Positions 8,118 to 16,337 are shown, counted from the first letter of the stretch. The stretch: 64,000 bases of DNA from JBFWUM01 sp050247255 (GCA_050247255.1 JBFWUM010000016.1:1-64000); one strand, 5' to 3'. Notes: generated by a model from the letters alone, not told the origin. Numbers and translations are program-made.

Positions 8118-9518
8118 ATGATAAAGCCGCTCACATTTCTCTTTGCGGGCCTGGCCCTGTCGGTATCGTGCGCCTTCGCGCAGCAGGGGCCCGCGGTCGA
8201 TCCGTTCACGGCGCCGATCAACGCCACCGACGCCGTCGTCCGCGTCGGTATTGCCGACTTCGCCACGCTGCCGCGCGTCAACGGTGAGGCGCCGCGGATG
8301 ATGCACATGCTGAACGAGCCGTCGACCCGCCGGCTGTTCGTCAGCGAGATGACCGGCACGATCTACAGCCTCAGCTACGACGGCCGAACCGTGACCCCCT
8401 ACATCAACGTCAACGATGCGCGGTGGAACGTCAAGGTGCAGTCGCAGGGGCGCGAACGCGGGCTGCAGAGCTTCGCGTTCCACCCGCAGTTCAACCAGCA
8501 GGGCAGCCGCGGCTACGGCAAGTTCTACACCTATACGGACGTCGAGAGCACGGCGGCGGCCGCCGACTTCCAGCCGAAGGGCGAGCAGGTCACCCATCAC
8601 ACGGTCCTGCTCGAGTGGACGGCGCGGACCCCGTCCGCGGCGACTTACGATGGCGGCGCCCCGCGCGAGCTGTTCCGCCTGCGCCAGCCGTTCGCCAACC
8701 ACAACGCCGGGCAGATTGCCTTCAACCCGAACGCGCAACCGAACACGCCGGACTTCGGCATGCTCTATGTCGGCATTGCCGATGGCGGCAACGGGGGCGA
8801 TCCGCTCAACATGGCGCAGGACATGTCGAACGCGTTCGGCAAGGTCTTCCGCATCGATCCGCTCGGTAACAACGGACGCACCAGGAATTACGGGATCCCG
8901 GCCGACAACCCGTTCGTCAACCAGGCAGGGACGCTGTCCGAAATCTGGGCCTCGGGCGTTCGCAACCCGCAGCGCTTCGGCTGGGACTCGCGCACCGGCA
9001 ACCTCTACGTCGCCGACATCGGCCAGAACATCGTCGAGGAGGTCAGCCAGGTGACGAAGGGCGGCAACCTCGGATGGAACACCTACGAGGCGAGCTTCCG
9101 CTTCATCAGCCGCACCGAGCTCGACCTGTCGCAGCGGCGCAACGATCCGAAGTTCATCTACCCGATCGCCGAGTACGACCACCGCGATCCGCTGTTCCCG
9201 TCCGGACGCTCGTCGGTGACCGGCGTCATCGTCTATCGCGGCACGCAGATCCCGCAGCTGTCGAACCTGCTGCTGTTCGCCGACATCCCGAGCGGCGAGA
9301 TGTTCTACGTCAGCGCCGATCGGCTGCCGCAGGGCGGGCAGGATCCGATTCGCCGGGTGCTGTTCAACAGCGGTGGACAGGGGAAGAACCTGCTGCAGGT
9401 GATTCGCGAGAAGACCCCCGGCGCCGAGCGCGCCGACATCCGCTTCGGCGACGGCCCCGACGGCCGGGTGTTCCTGATCAACAAGGCGGATGGCATCGTC
9501 CGGGAGCTGACGAAGTAG
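8118..9518 (+). CDS. secreted PQQ-dependent sugar dehydrogenase-type beta-propeller
   Basis: A 466-residue protein of the soluble glucose/sorbosone dehydrogenase family (GSDH). A signal peptide spans 1-22 (LSVSCAFAQQ). A six-bladed propeller follows, with family signatures RGLQSFAFHP, GKFYTYT, ANHNAGQIAFNP, YVGIADGGNGGDP, GKVFRIDP, EIWASGVRNPQRFGWD and VADIGQNIVEE. These surround the PQQ and calcium site in known members and oxidise periplasmic sugars or alcohols. The substrate is unknown. The start at 8118 is chosen because it begins the signal peptide and is preceded by a good promoter. The TAG stop directly abuts a repeat element. Confidence 0.92.
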   Translation: MIKPLTFLFAGLALSVSCAFAQQGPAVDPFTAPINATDAVVRVGIADFATLPRVNGEAPRMMHMLNEPSTRRLFVSEMTGTIYSLSYDGRTVTPYINVNDARWNVKVQSQGRERGLQSFAFHPQFNQQGSRGYGKFYTYTDVESTAAAADFQPKGEQVTHHTVLLEWTARTPSAATYDGGAPRELFRLRQPFANHNAGQIAFNPNAQPNTPDFGMLYVGIADGGNGGDPLNMAQDMSNAFGKVFRIDPLGNNGRTRNYGIPADNPFVNQAGTLSEIWASGVRNPQRFGWDSRTGNLYVADIGQNIVEEVSQVTKGGNLGWNTYEASFRFISRTELDLSQRRNDPKFIYPIAEYDHRDPLFPSGRSSVTGVIVYRGTQIPQLSNLLLFADIPSGEMFYVSADRLPQGGQDPIRRVLFNSGGQGKNLLQVIREKTPGAERADIRFGDGPDGRVFLINKADGIVRELTK

Positions 9519-9644
9519 CACGGAGAGCACGGAGACGGTCTAAACCACAAAGGGCACGAAGGGCACAAAGGGGGTTCTGGGTTCCAGATCCTTTGTGTTC
9601 TTTGTGTCCTTTGTGGTGAAAAAAGGTCTCCGTGCCTCTTGTGG
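9519..9644. repeat. word-type inverted-repeat element, CACAAAG family, copy 1
   Basis: Long imperfect palindrome. The outer arm contains CACGGAGAC and its complement GTCTCCGTG. The inner arm is built of tandem words (CCACAAAGGGCACGAAGGG) against TTGTGTCCTTTGTGGT. The loop region is about 20 nt. It begins directly after the stop codon of the sugar dehydrogenase. It is closely related to the element at 10277-10396. No coding potential. Confidence 0.85.
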
Positions 9645-9675
9645 CCCAGGCGCAAGCTCGTACAGAATTCGCGGC

Positions 9676-10293
9676 ATGACTTCCCCCTCCCTCGCAGCGC
9701 GTCTCTCTCTCATCGTTGGCGGCGTGTTGATCTCTATCGGCGGCCCGATGCATCCCGGCGGGACGATGGCGGAGATGCTGGCGGATCCTGTCTGGTTCAC
9801 CGCTCACGCGCTGGTGACCGCAGGCTTCTGCGGTCTGCTTGCGGGTCTCGAGCTGCTGCGGCGACAGAGCTCTGTGCCGGCGTCCGTGGGGCGCTGGCTC
9901 CTGCTGGCGGTGATCGTGACGGCCGCGCAGACCATCGACATGGCCGTCCACACGATGGCCTACGTCGACGGTCCGGCGCTCGTCGCCGGGCAATCGACGC
10001 CGGTGCTGACGACGCACCTGGCGCTGACCGCGGTGATCTATCCGCTCTTCGGCGCCCTGCTCGCGATCTTCATCGCGATCGCCGGCCACACCCGGGTGCT
10101 CGGTTCGAACTGGGTTAGCTGGATCGGCGTGCTCGGTTGCATCGGCCACGGCATCGCCGGCCCGGGCACGGTGCTGTTCGAGGTGCCGTGGGCGCGGGCG
10201 TTGTTCCCGACGATCGTGCTGGTGGCGCTGTGGGCGATCCTGGCGGGCGTGTGGCCGGCGCAGCGGGCCGCGGAGATCACGGAGACGGCCTAA
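9676..10293 (+). CDS. integral membrane protein, unknown function
   Basis: A 205-residue protein with about six hydrophobic helices (LIVGGVLISIGG, ALVTAGFCGLLAGLELL, LLLAVIVTAAQTIDMAV, LALTAVIYPLFGALLAIFIAI, WIGVLGCIGHGIAG, LFPTIVLVALWAILAGVW). His residues within helices (MHPGG, AVHTMAY, GHGIAG) could bind a metal or haem, but no family is recognised. The gene is bracketed by two copies of the same repeat element. Its last codons and TAA stop (ITETA) are encoded by the left arm of the downstream copy. A TACAGA box lies 9 nt before the ATG. Confidence 0.78.
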   Translation: MTSPSLAARLSLIVGGVLISIGGPMHPGGTMAEMLADPVWFTAHALVTAGFCGLLAGLELLRRQSSVPASVGRWLLLAVIVTAAQTIDMAVHTMAYVDGPALVAGQSTPVLTTHLALTAVIYPLFGALLAIFIAIAGHTRVLGSNWVSWIGVLGCIGHGIAGPGTVLFEVPWARALFPTIVLVALWAILAGVWPAQRAAEITETA

Positions 10294-10396
10294 ACCACAA
10301 AGGACACAAAGAACACAAAGGGGATTCCTGGTATCCCGATCCTTGTGAACTTCGTGTCCTTTGTGGTGAAAAGGTCCGTCTCCGTGTCCTTCGAGG
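10277..10396. repeat. word-type inverted-repeat element, CACAAAG family, copy 2
   Basis: Same architecture as the copy at 9519-9644. CACGGAGACGG is paired with CCGTCTCCGTG; inside it CCACAAAGGACACAAAG is paired with CGTGTCCTTTGTGG. It fills the space between two convergent genes exactly. It supplies the TAA of the membrane-protein gene (10291-10293) and ends at the base before the amidohydrolase stop. Confidence 0.87.
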
Positions 10397-11737
10397 CTAC
10401 CGCTCGGACATGACGACGCCACCCTTGATGGTCGTCGCGACGTTGAGCAGGTCGAACGGGTTGGCGTGCGGGTCGCCGTTGACGATGACGATGTCGGCGA
10501 GCTTGCCGGGTTCGAGCGTGCCGAGCTCGCTGTCCTTGAGCACCGACTTCGCCGCGCCAATCCCCATGATCTTCACGATGTCCTTGCCCGAGAAGACCAG
10601 CTGCAGCGCGCGCAGCTCGTCGCGGAACTGATCGCGCGGCGGCCAGCTGGTGTCGGTGCCGTAGCCGTAGCTGATGCCCGCTTCCCACAGCAGCCGCACG
10701 TTGACCGGCCCCTGGCCGGCGCTCGAGATGGTGTCCCACGGGAACGGCTGGCGATCGCGGAAGAGCGGCTGGTTGTTCTCGTCGAAGTGGGGGATGAAGA
10801 TCGCCAGCGTCGACGTCATCGGAATCCCGGCCTTGGCGATCTTCTGGACGGCGTCAGGGTTTTCCTCGAGCCGGCCGATATGCGGTGAGTGGACGAGCAC
10901 CGCGGGGGCGGCGTCGACGGCGCCGAGCGTGTCTTCCACCGTCACGGCGTGGGTGATGGTCGGCAGGTTGCGCTTCCTGCCTTCGGCGACAACCAGCTTC
11001 AGCGTCTCGACCTCCGGGCCTCCCGGCGTCACCGTGATCGCCGTCTTGATGTAGTCGAAGCCCTGCTTCGCCACGTTCTCGACCGCGGCGATGGTTTCCT
11101 CCGGCGGGATGCGCCCCGCGGGCGCCGTCGGGCGCAGCGGCGGGCGCGACACGTCGAAGCGGGCCGGGTCGCCGCGCCGTCCACCGCCGCCGGCAGCCGG
11201 CGGCTGCGCCCCGGGACCTGCGCCGCGCTGGCGGCCGCCCGCCGCCGCGGCCGGGGCCGGCCCGCCGCCGCGCGCGGCCAGGCCGACGCGGCCGGCGGCA
11301 AAGATGCGCGGGCCCTTGATGCTGCCGTCGGCGGTGCGGCGCCGCAGCTCGAGGATCTGTGCCGCATCGTCGCCGGCGGAGAGGACGGTGGTGAAGCCGG
11401 CGTCGAGGAACTGCTGCATCAGCCGCGGTCCCTCGGTGGCCATCCAGTCACCCTGCTGCTCGGCGCCGAAGCCGCCGCCGATGATGTGGCGATGCGCGTC
11501 GATGAAGCCGGGCATCACGGTGCGTCCCTGCGCGTCGATGACGCGCGCACCCGGCACCGCCGCCGGCGCGCCGGCCGCGACCGAGGCGATCTTCCCGTCG
11601 CGCACGACGATCGAGCCGCGCGGGATCTCGCCTCCCTTGCCGTCGAGGATGCGGGCGTTGGTGATCACGAGGTTCTGCGCCGCGGCGGTGGTGACGCTCG
11701 CCGCCAGCGCGAGGGCAGTCAGGAGGGCTGTCTTCAT
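10397..11737 (-). CDS. secreted metal-dependent amidohydrolase
   Basis: A 446-residue amidohydrolase-superfamily protein of the imidazolonepropionase-like/aryldialkylphosphatase-like exported group. Signal peptide 1-21. An N-terminal beta sandwich (LVITNARILDGKG) is followed by the TIM barrel with the metal motif DAHRH (His82, His84) after VMPGF. Later metal ligands are in the THAV and LVHSPH strands. The C-terminal TLEPGKLADIVIVNGDP segment closes the sandwich. A Gly/Ala/Pro-rich insertion (about 153-190) is unusual and probably a surface loop. The substrate is unknown. A TAGACT box lies 7 nt before the ATG, suggesting leaderless expression. Confidence 0.9.
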   Translation of the reverse strand: MKTALLTALALAASVTTAAAQNLVITNARILDGKGGEIPRGSIVVRDGKIASVAAGAPAAVPGARVIDAQGRTVMPGFIDAHRHIIGGGFGAEQQGDWMATEGPRLMQQFLDAGFTTVLSAGDDAAQILELRRRTADGSIKGPRIFAAGRVGLAARGGGPAPAAAAGGRQRGAGPGAQPPAAGGGGRRGDPARFDVSRPPLRPTAPAGRIPPEETIAAVENVAKQGFDYIKTAITVTPGGPEVETLKLVVAEGRKRNLPTITHAVTVEDTLGAVDAAPAVLVHSPHIGRLEENPDAVQKIAKAGIPMTSTLAIFIPHFDENNQPLFRDRQPFPWDTISSAGQGPVNVRLLWEAGISYGYGTDTSWPPRDQFRDELRALQLVFSGKDIVKIMGIGAAKSVLKDSELGTLEPGKLADIVIVNGDPHANPFDLLNVATTIKGGVVMSER

Positions 11738-11744
11738 GGGCAGG

Positions 11745-11750
11745 AGTCTA
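11745..11750 (-). promoter_or_regulatory. -10 box, TAGACT, leaderless type
   Basis: TAGACT on the minus strand ends 7 nt before the amidohydrolase ATG. No Shine-Dalgarno sequence intervenes and no -35 element is evident. Confidence 0.35.
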
Positions 11751-11761
11751 CAACGGGTCTG

Positions 11762-12118
11762 TCAGCCCTTGACGGTCCACCCCTTTTTCGCCAGCAGCTC
11801 GCGGATGCGCTCGCGCACGTCGCCCTGCAGCTCCACCGAGTTGCCGGCCACCGCGCCGCCGACGCCGCAGGCACGCTTCAGTTCGCCGGCGAGCTCCTTG
11901 AGAAACGGCGCATTGTCGGGCAGGTCGTAGATCACGGTGACCGCCTTGCCGCCGCGCCCCTTCTTCTCCAGCCGCAGCTTGGCGACGATGCGCGCCGGCA
12001 GCGGCTCGTCGCGCGTGAACTGGCTGCTGCACTTGCAGTCGCGCTGCGGCCAGCCGCACGTGGGGCAGACGCCGCCGGTGGCGGTGGAGTAGACGGTCCG
12101 GGTGTGTCGATCGCTCAT
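11762..12118 (-). CDS. yciH: SUI1/eIF1-like translation factor (YciH family)
   Basis: A 118-residue protein. The N-terminal CPTCGWPQRDCKC cluster is followed by a SUI1 domain (RIVAKLRLEKKGRGGKAVTVIYDL, ACGVGGAVAGNSVELQGD). This is the bacterial YciH homologue of eIF1, which binds the small ribosomal subunit and affects start-codon fidelity in vitro. Its presence is notable given the apparent leaderless genes here, though the link is only inference. It follows the zinc-ribbon gene by 4 bp, so the two form an operon. Confidence 0.93.
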   Translation of the reverse strand: MSDRHTRTVYSTATGGVCPTCGWPQRDCKCSSQFTRDEPLPARIVAKLRLEKKGRGGKAVTVIYDLPDNAPFLKELAGELKRACGVGGAVAGNSVELQGDVRERIRELLAKKGWTVKG

Positions 12119-12122
12119 GTGG

Positions 12123-12770
12123 TCACCGGCCTTCGCGGCGCAGCGCGAGCAGCAGCTCGTTCAACCGCCGGCGCTCCTCAGCGATCTCCGCCTTCTCCCG
12201 CGCCCGCGCCGTGTCGAGGCCGCCGTCCCGGATGAACGTCACGATCGCGTGCAGCTCGCCGCGATCGAGAAAGGTGCCGTGTCCCCTGCAGACGTCGACG
12301 ATGGTGCCCGACGCCCGGCCGAAGTTCACGCGGTTCATCAGCTTTGCGCAGCGCGGGCACGGGCGATAGCGGATCGCCGCGCCCGCCGGCACGGCCTTGC
12401 GGGATGTTCGCGTGTGCACCACCGCTGCCTGGGCGTCGCGGTCGGCGCAGAGGTGCTCGAAGGTCCCGGCGTCGACCCAGGTGCCATCACACCGCTCGCA
12501 CTCGAGCAGGCTGGTGGCGTCGAGCCGGACCCATGTCATGTCGCCGCGGCACGCCGGGCAGCGGATCGGGTCGCCGCCGCCGGTTTCGGTGCGCTGGCGC
12601 TTCGCGCCGCAGTGCTGGCAGAAGGCGGCCCCGTCGAAGAGCAGCCCGAAACAGGCGGGGCAGCTGACCGTGGCCAGCCGGGCGCGGCAATAGCCGCACC
12701 GGCTGGCGGCGGTGGAGGCGGGGGCGCCGCAGGCGGGGCACTGCAGCGTGCCGGCGGCGGGCCCGGCCAT
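12123..12770 (-). CDS. multi-zinc-ribbon protein with zf-TFIIB domain
   Basis: A 215-residue protein with at least five CxxC zinc knuckles: CPACG, CGYC, CPAC, CQHCG, then CPACRGDM with CERCDGTWVD (zf-TFIIB type, about residues 75-110) and CPRC near residue 150. The last 40 residues are charged helix. The role is likely protein or nucleic-acid binding; none is demonstrated for the family. The start is 16 bp from the divergent SPFH gene. SPFH proteins of the YdjI type often carry a C-terminal zinc ribbon; here the ribbon protein is a separate neighbour, suggesting the two act together (inference). Confidence 0.85.
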   Translation of the reverse strand: MAGPAAGTLQCPACGAPASTAASRCGYCRARLATVSCPACFGLLFDGAAFCQHCGAKRQRTETGGGDPIRCPACRGDMTWVRLDATSLLECERCDGTWVDAGTFEHLCADRDAQAAVVHTRTSRKAVPAGAAIRYRPCPRCAKLMNRVNFGRASGTIVDVCRGHGTFLDRGELHAIVTFIRDGGLDTARAREKAEIAEERRRLNELLLALRREGR

Positions 12771-12771
12771 C

Positions 12772-12777
12772 TAGAAT
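12772..12777 (+). promoter_or_regulatory. -10 box, TAGAAT, leaderless type
   Basis: TAGAAT ends 9 nt before the ATG of the SPFH gene. The whole divergent interval is only 16 bp, so both genes must have very short or absent leaders. Confidence 0.45.
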
Positions 12778-12786
12778 AGGCCCGCC

Positions 12787-13659
12787 ATGAGCATTGCCGA
12801 TTTCCTGAAAAGCGAGTTCATCGAGATCATCGAGTGGACCGACGACACGCGCCACACGCTCGCGCACCGCTTCAGCGACGCCGACAAGGCGATCAAGCAC
12901 GGCGCGCAGCTGATTGTACGTGAGTCGCAGGTGGCGCAGTTCGTCTACCTCGGGCAGTTCGGCGACAGCTTCGGACCCGGGCGTCACACCCTGACCACCG
13001 ACAACATCCCGGTGCTGACGCGGCTCCGGTCGTGGAAGTATGGCCTCGAGTCGCCGTTCAAGGCCGACGTCTACTTCGTCTCCACGCGGACGTTCACCGC
13101 CAACAAGTGGGGGACGACCAACCCGGTCATGATGCGCGACGACACGCTGGGCGTGGTCCGGGCGCGCGCGTTCGGCACCTACGATTTCCAGGTCGTCGCT
13201 CCGCGGCTGTTCCTGCGCGAGGTGGCCGGATCGGACCACGACTTCACGCTGGATGAGTTCCACGACGCCATGCGCTCGCGGCTCGTCAGCGCGTTCAGCG
13301 ATGCGCTGGCCACGGCGCAGGTCCCCATCGCCGGCGTGGCCGGCCGCTACCGCGAGCTCGGCGACGCGCTGCTGCCGGCGATCAACCCGGTGATGACGGC
13401 GAAATACGGCGTCACCATCACGGGCTTCGTCATCGAGAACGTTTCGCTGCCGCCCGAAGTCGAGCAGGCGATCGACGCGAAGGCGGCGATGACGGCCATC
13501 GGCAACCTCAGCGATTACGTGAAGTACCAGCTGGCGCAGGGCATGGCCCACGGCGACGCCGGTGCCGGCGCCGCTGGATCTCAGCTGGCCGTCGGGCTGG
13601 CGGTGGCGCAGGAACTCCTGCGGCAGCAGCGGGATAGCAGCAACGACGGCAAGGCCTAG
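12787..13659 (+). CDS. SPFH-domain protein, YdjI/virion-core-like group
   Basis: A 290-residue soluble SPFH protein without a transmembrane anchor. It starts MSIADFLKSEFIEIIEW, characteristic of the YdjI-like group. The SPFH core follows (IVRESQVAQFVYLGQFGDSFGPGRHTL, NIPVLTRLRSWKYG). A C-terminal Ala/Gly-rich helix (about 240-275) ends in RQQRD. The zinc ribbon common at the C-terminus of this group is absent. Members associate with membranes and phage-shock-type stress in Bacillus; the role here is inferred by homology. It diverges from the zinc-ribbon gene. Confidence 0.88.
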   Translation: MSIADFLKSEFIEIIEWTDDTRHTLAHRFSDADKAIKHGAQLIVRESQVAQFVYLGQFGDSFGPGRHTLTTDNIPVLTRLRSWKYGLESPFKADVYFVSTRTFTANKWGTTNPVMMRDDTLGVVRARAFGTYDFQVVAPRLFLREVAGSDHDFTLDEFHDAMRSRLVSAFSDALATAQVPIAGVAGRYRELGDALLPAINPVMTAKYGVTITGFVIENVSLPPEVEQAIDAKAAMTAIGNLSDYVKYQLAQGMAHGDAGAGAAGSQLAVGLAVAQELLRQQRDSSNDGKA

Positions 13660-13660
13660 G

Positions 13661-13682
13661 GTCCTGACCGGATAAACAGGAC
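13661..13682 (+). terminator. weak hairpin after the SPFH gene
   Basis: GTCCTG and CAGGAC form a 6-bp stem around a 10-nt loop, immediately after the SPFH stop codon. There is no T-tract, so termination is uncertain. The remaining bases to 13752 hold the promoter region and a GGAGGAG ribosome site for the next gene. Confidence 0.25.
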
Positions 13683-13752
13683 GCGGACCTGTGGCGTAAT
13701 ACACCCCGTTCCGGAACATACTCACGGGTCTTATCTGGAGGAGCGAGAGCTG

Positions 13753-14646
13753 ATGGAAGCAACCAAGACGCAGGTCCCACCCGAGGCGATCGACGCGTAC
13801 AACGAGTACATCCACGGGCACCTCGATCGGCGCCGGTTCATGGATCGCCTGACGAAGATCGCGGGCGTCGGTGCGGCCGCGTCGATGATGGAAGCGCTCA
13901 CGCCGAACTACGCGGCGGCGCAGCAGGTCGCCCCCAACGATCCACGCATCCGCTCGTCGCGCGAGAGCGTGCCGTCGCCGAACGGCAACGGCAAGATCGA
14001 CGGCCTGCTGGTGCGGCCGGCCAACGCCGGCAACAACCGGCTGCCGGCGATTCTCGTCATCCACGAGAACCGCGGTCTCAACCCGCACATCGAGGACGTG
14101 GCGCGCCGCTTCGCGGTCGCCAACTTCATGGCGTTCGCGCCGGACGGGCTGACCTCTGTCGGCGGCTACCCGGGCAACGACGAGGCCGGCGGCCAGATGT
14201 TCGGCAAGGTCGATCGCGCGAAGATGGGCGAGGACCTCTACGCCGCGGCGGTGTGGCTGAAGAACCGTCCCGACTCGACCGGCCGCCTCGGCGTGACCGG
14301 CTTCTGCTTCGGCGGCGGCATCTCCAACCAGCTGGCCGTGCGCATGGGCGCCGACCTGGCCGCGGCCGCGCCGTTTTACGGCGGTGCGCCGCCGATTGCC
14401 GACGTGCCGAAGATCAAGGCGGCCGTGCTGGTCCACCACGGCTCGGAGGATGCGCGGCTCGTCGCCGCATGGCCCGAGTACGAGGCGGCGCTCAAGGCGG
14501 CCGGGGTCACCTACGAGGGCTACATCTACCCGAACGCCGTGCACGGCTTCAACAACGACGCCACGCCGGCGCGCTACAACAAGGAAGCCTCCGACCTGGC
14601 GATGTCGCGGACGATCGCCTGGTTCAACAAGCACGTGCGGGGCTAG
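13753..14646 (+). CDS. exported dienelactone hydrolase family protein
   Basis: A 297-residue alpha/beta hydrolase of the dienelactone hydrolase (DLH) family. The N-terminal DRRRFMDRLTKIAGVGAAAS stretch resembles a twin-arginine signal, although it starts about 25 residues in. The nucleophile motif GFCFGGG carries the DLH-type cysteine. The acid is expected in the HHGSEDARL loop and the base in AVHGFNND. The substrate is unknown; DLH relatives open lactones and esters. GGAGGAGCGAG precedes the ATG. It is transcribed alone, between the SPFH gene and a repeat cluster. Confidence 0.91.
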   Translation: MEATKTQVPPEAIDAYNEYIHGHLDRRRFMDRLTKIAGVGAAASMMEALTPNYAAAQQVAPNDPRIRSSRESVPSPNGNGKIDGLLVRPANAGNNRLPAILVIHENRGLNPHIEDVARRFAVANFMAFAPDGLTSVGGYPGNDEAGGQMFGKVDRAKMGEDLYAAAVWLKNRPDSTGRLGVTGFCFGGGISNQLAVRMGADLAAAAPFYGGAPPIADVPKIKAAVLVHHGSEDARLVAAWPEYEAALKAAGVTYEGYIYPNAVHGFNNDATPARYNKEASDLAMSRTIAWFNKHVRG

Positions 14647-14652
14647 GTGGCC

Positions 14653-14703
14653 GGTGGTCGATAGTCGGTGGTCGATAGTCGTTAGTCGTTCGTAGTTCGT
14701 AGT
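14653..14703. repeat. tandem word repeat (GGTGGTCGATAGTC type)
   Basis: Two exact 14-bp units, GGTGGTCGATAGTC, at 14653-14680, followed by degenerate GTTAGTC/GTTCGTA words. It runs directly into a REP-like palindrome. Non-coding. Confidence 0.85.
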
Positions 14704-14721
14704 GTCCGCCTTCAGGCGGAC
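14699..14721. repeat. REP-like palindrome with GTAG head
   Basis: GTAG at 14699-14702 is followed by GTCCGCCT-TC-AGGCGGAC, a perfect 8-bp stem (14704-14721). Read on the minus strand it ends in ACTACG, as do the copies near 30751 and 62958. Confidence 0.8.
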
Positions 14722-14764
14722 CTGGGCGGCCGGTGGGATTCTCCTGCCGGTCGTTTTTCTTTGT

Positions 14765-14770
14765 TACGCT
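14765..14770 (+). promoter_or_regulatory. -10 box, TACGCT, leaderless type
   Basis: TACGCT ends 7 nt before the GTG start of the SDR gene. The same hexamer precedes the sugar dehydrogenase gene. No -35 element or Shine-Dalgarno sequence is convincing. Confidence 0.35.
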
Positions 14771-14777
14771 GGTAGAA

Positions 14778-16337
14778 GTGCCCACCAGCGATACCACGCT
14801 TCGTGAGCGGCTGCAGGCCGCGCTCGAGCTGCTCGAGGCGGTCGGCGCCGACCGCCGCGTCCTCGACGAGCTTTCCGAGGAGGAGAAGTCCCGCCTGCTG
14901 CGGGCCATCGACCTGGCCAACAACCCCGACGACCGGACGCGGCGGCGGCTGCTGAAGGCGACGCGCCGTGCCGAGCGGGTCGCCCGCATCTCGAAGGAAG
15001 ACGAGGTGCTGCACGAGACCGGGATCCGCGCGCTGCGGCGGAAGCCGGTGTTCACGACGCCCAACGTCTTTCCGCCGGCGGATTTTCAGCCCCACGATGT
15101 GCATGGGCCGGATGAATCCGGCCCCCACGTACTGCACCGCGAGGCGATCGACGAGCGGCACTGCTACATCTGCAAGCAGCGCTACACGCAGATCCACCAC
15201 TTCTACGACCAGCTCTGCCCGGCCTGCGCCGACTTCAACTACCGGAAGCGCGGCGAGCTCGCCGACCTGCGCGGCCGCGTGGCGCTGCTGACCGGGGCGC
15301 GCGTCAAGATCGGTTACCAGGCCAGCATCAAGCTGCTGCGCTGCGGCGCCAGCGTGATCGTGACGACGCGCTTCCCGCGCGACGCGGCGAAGCGCTACGC
15401 GCAGGAAGCGGACTTTGCCGACTGGCAGGATCGGCTCGAGATCTTCGGGCTCGATCTGCGGCACACGCCCAGTGTCGAGGCGTTCTGCAGCCACCTGCTG
15501 CACACCCGCGACCGGCTCGACGTCATCGTCAACAACGCCTGTCAGACGGTGCGCAGGCCGCCCGGTTTCTACGCCCACATGATGGAGGGTGAACAGGCGG
15601 CGTTGACGGAGATGCCGGACGAGATCCGCAGGCTGCTTGGCGGCTACGAGGGGTTGCGCGGCTATCACATGCTCCCGGAGGGGCGCTCGACCGACATCGA
15701 ACTGGCGCGCCACGTCGACGACGTCACCGGCATTACGCACGCAGCGGAACTGTCGCAGGTGCCGCTGCTGCCCGAGGAGCTGCAGGCGCAACAGGGGCTC
15801 TTCCCGGCGGGGAAACTCGATCAGGATCTGCAGCAGATCGACCTGCGCGGCCGCAACTCCTGGCGGCTGCTGATGCACGAGGTGCCGACGGTGGAGCTGC
15901 TGGAGGTGCAGCTGGTGAACGCGGTGGCGCCGTTCATCCTCAACGCGCGGCTCAAGCCGCTCATGCTCCGCACCCCCGAGCGCGACAAGCACATCGTCAA
16001 CGTCTCGGCGGTGGAGGGGCAGTTCTATCGGAACTTCAAGACGACAAAGCATCCGCACACGAACATGGCCAAGGCGGCGCTGAACATGATGACGCGCACC
16101 TCGGCCACCGACTACCACAACGACGGCATCCACATGAACAGCGTGGACACCGGGTGGGTGACCGACGAAGATCCGGTCGAGATCGCCGCGCGCAAGGTTG
16201 CCGACCACCGCTTCCACCCGCCGCTCGACATCGTCGACGGCGCAGCGCGGATCGTCGACCCGATCATCCACGGCTTCAATACCGGCGAGCACGTGTGGGG
16301 GAAGTTCCTGAAGGACTATCAGGAGACGGACTGGTAG
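14778..16337 (+). CDS. SDR-like oxidoreductase with N-terminal zinc ribbon and altered active site
   Basis: A 519-residue protein. Residues 1-80 are helical. A zinc-ribbon-like pair CYIC (129-132) and CPAC (147-150) precedes a Rossmann domain. The glycine motif is degenerate (TGARVKIGY, 172-180) and NNAG is NNAC (252-255). In the catalytic YxxxK position the sequence is HTNMAK: Lys432 is present, but the residue four before it is Thr428, not Tyr. An NAD(P) fold is clear; classical dehydrogenase chemistry is doubtful. GTG 14778 is chosen; the upstream frame runs into the repeat cluster. The first unit of a 7-bp repeat supplies its stop codon. Confidence 0.82.
   Translation: MPTSDTTLRERLQAALELLEAVGADRRVLDELSEEEKSRLLRAIDLANNPDDRTRRRLLKATRRAERVARISKEDEVLHETGIRALRRKPVFTTPNVFPPADFQPHDVHGPDESGPHVLHREAIDERHCYICKQRYTQIHHFYDQLCPACADFNYRKRGELADLRGRVALLTGARVKIGYQASIKLLRCGASVIVTTRFPRDAAKRYAQEADFADWQDRLEIFGLDLRHTPSVEAFCSHLLHTRDRLDVIVNNACQTVRRPPGFYAHMMEGEQAALTEMPDEIRRLLGGYEGLRGYHMLPEGRSTDIELARHVDDVTGITHAAELSQVPLLPEELQAQQGLFPAGKLDQDLQQIDLRGRNSWRLLMHEVPTVELLEVQLVNAVAPFILNARLKPLMLRTPERDKHIVNVSAVEGQFYRNFKTTKHPHTNMAKAALNMMTRTSATDYHNDGIHMNSVDTGWVTDEDPVEIAARKVADHRFHPPLDIVDGAARIVDPIIHGFNTGEHVWGKFLKDYQETDW

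Noticed and set aside
9519..9644. Ordinary rho-independent terminator
   Set aside because: The palindrome is over 100 bp, has nested tandem words and a close second copy; much larger than a terminator, though it could terminate transcription.
12487..14634. Long open frame of about 700 codons on the minus strand
   Set aside because: It runs antisense to the SPFH and dienelactone hydrolase genes, has Arg/His/Asp-rich composition typical of GC-rich antisense frames and shows no domain.
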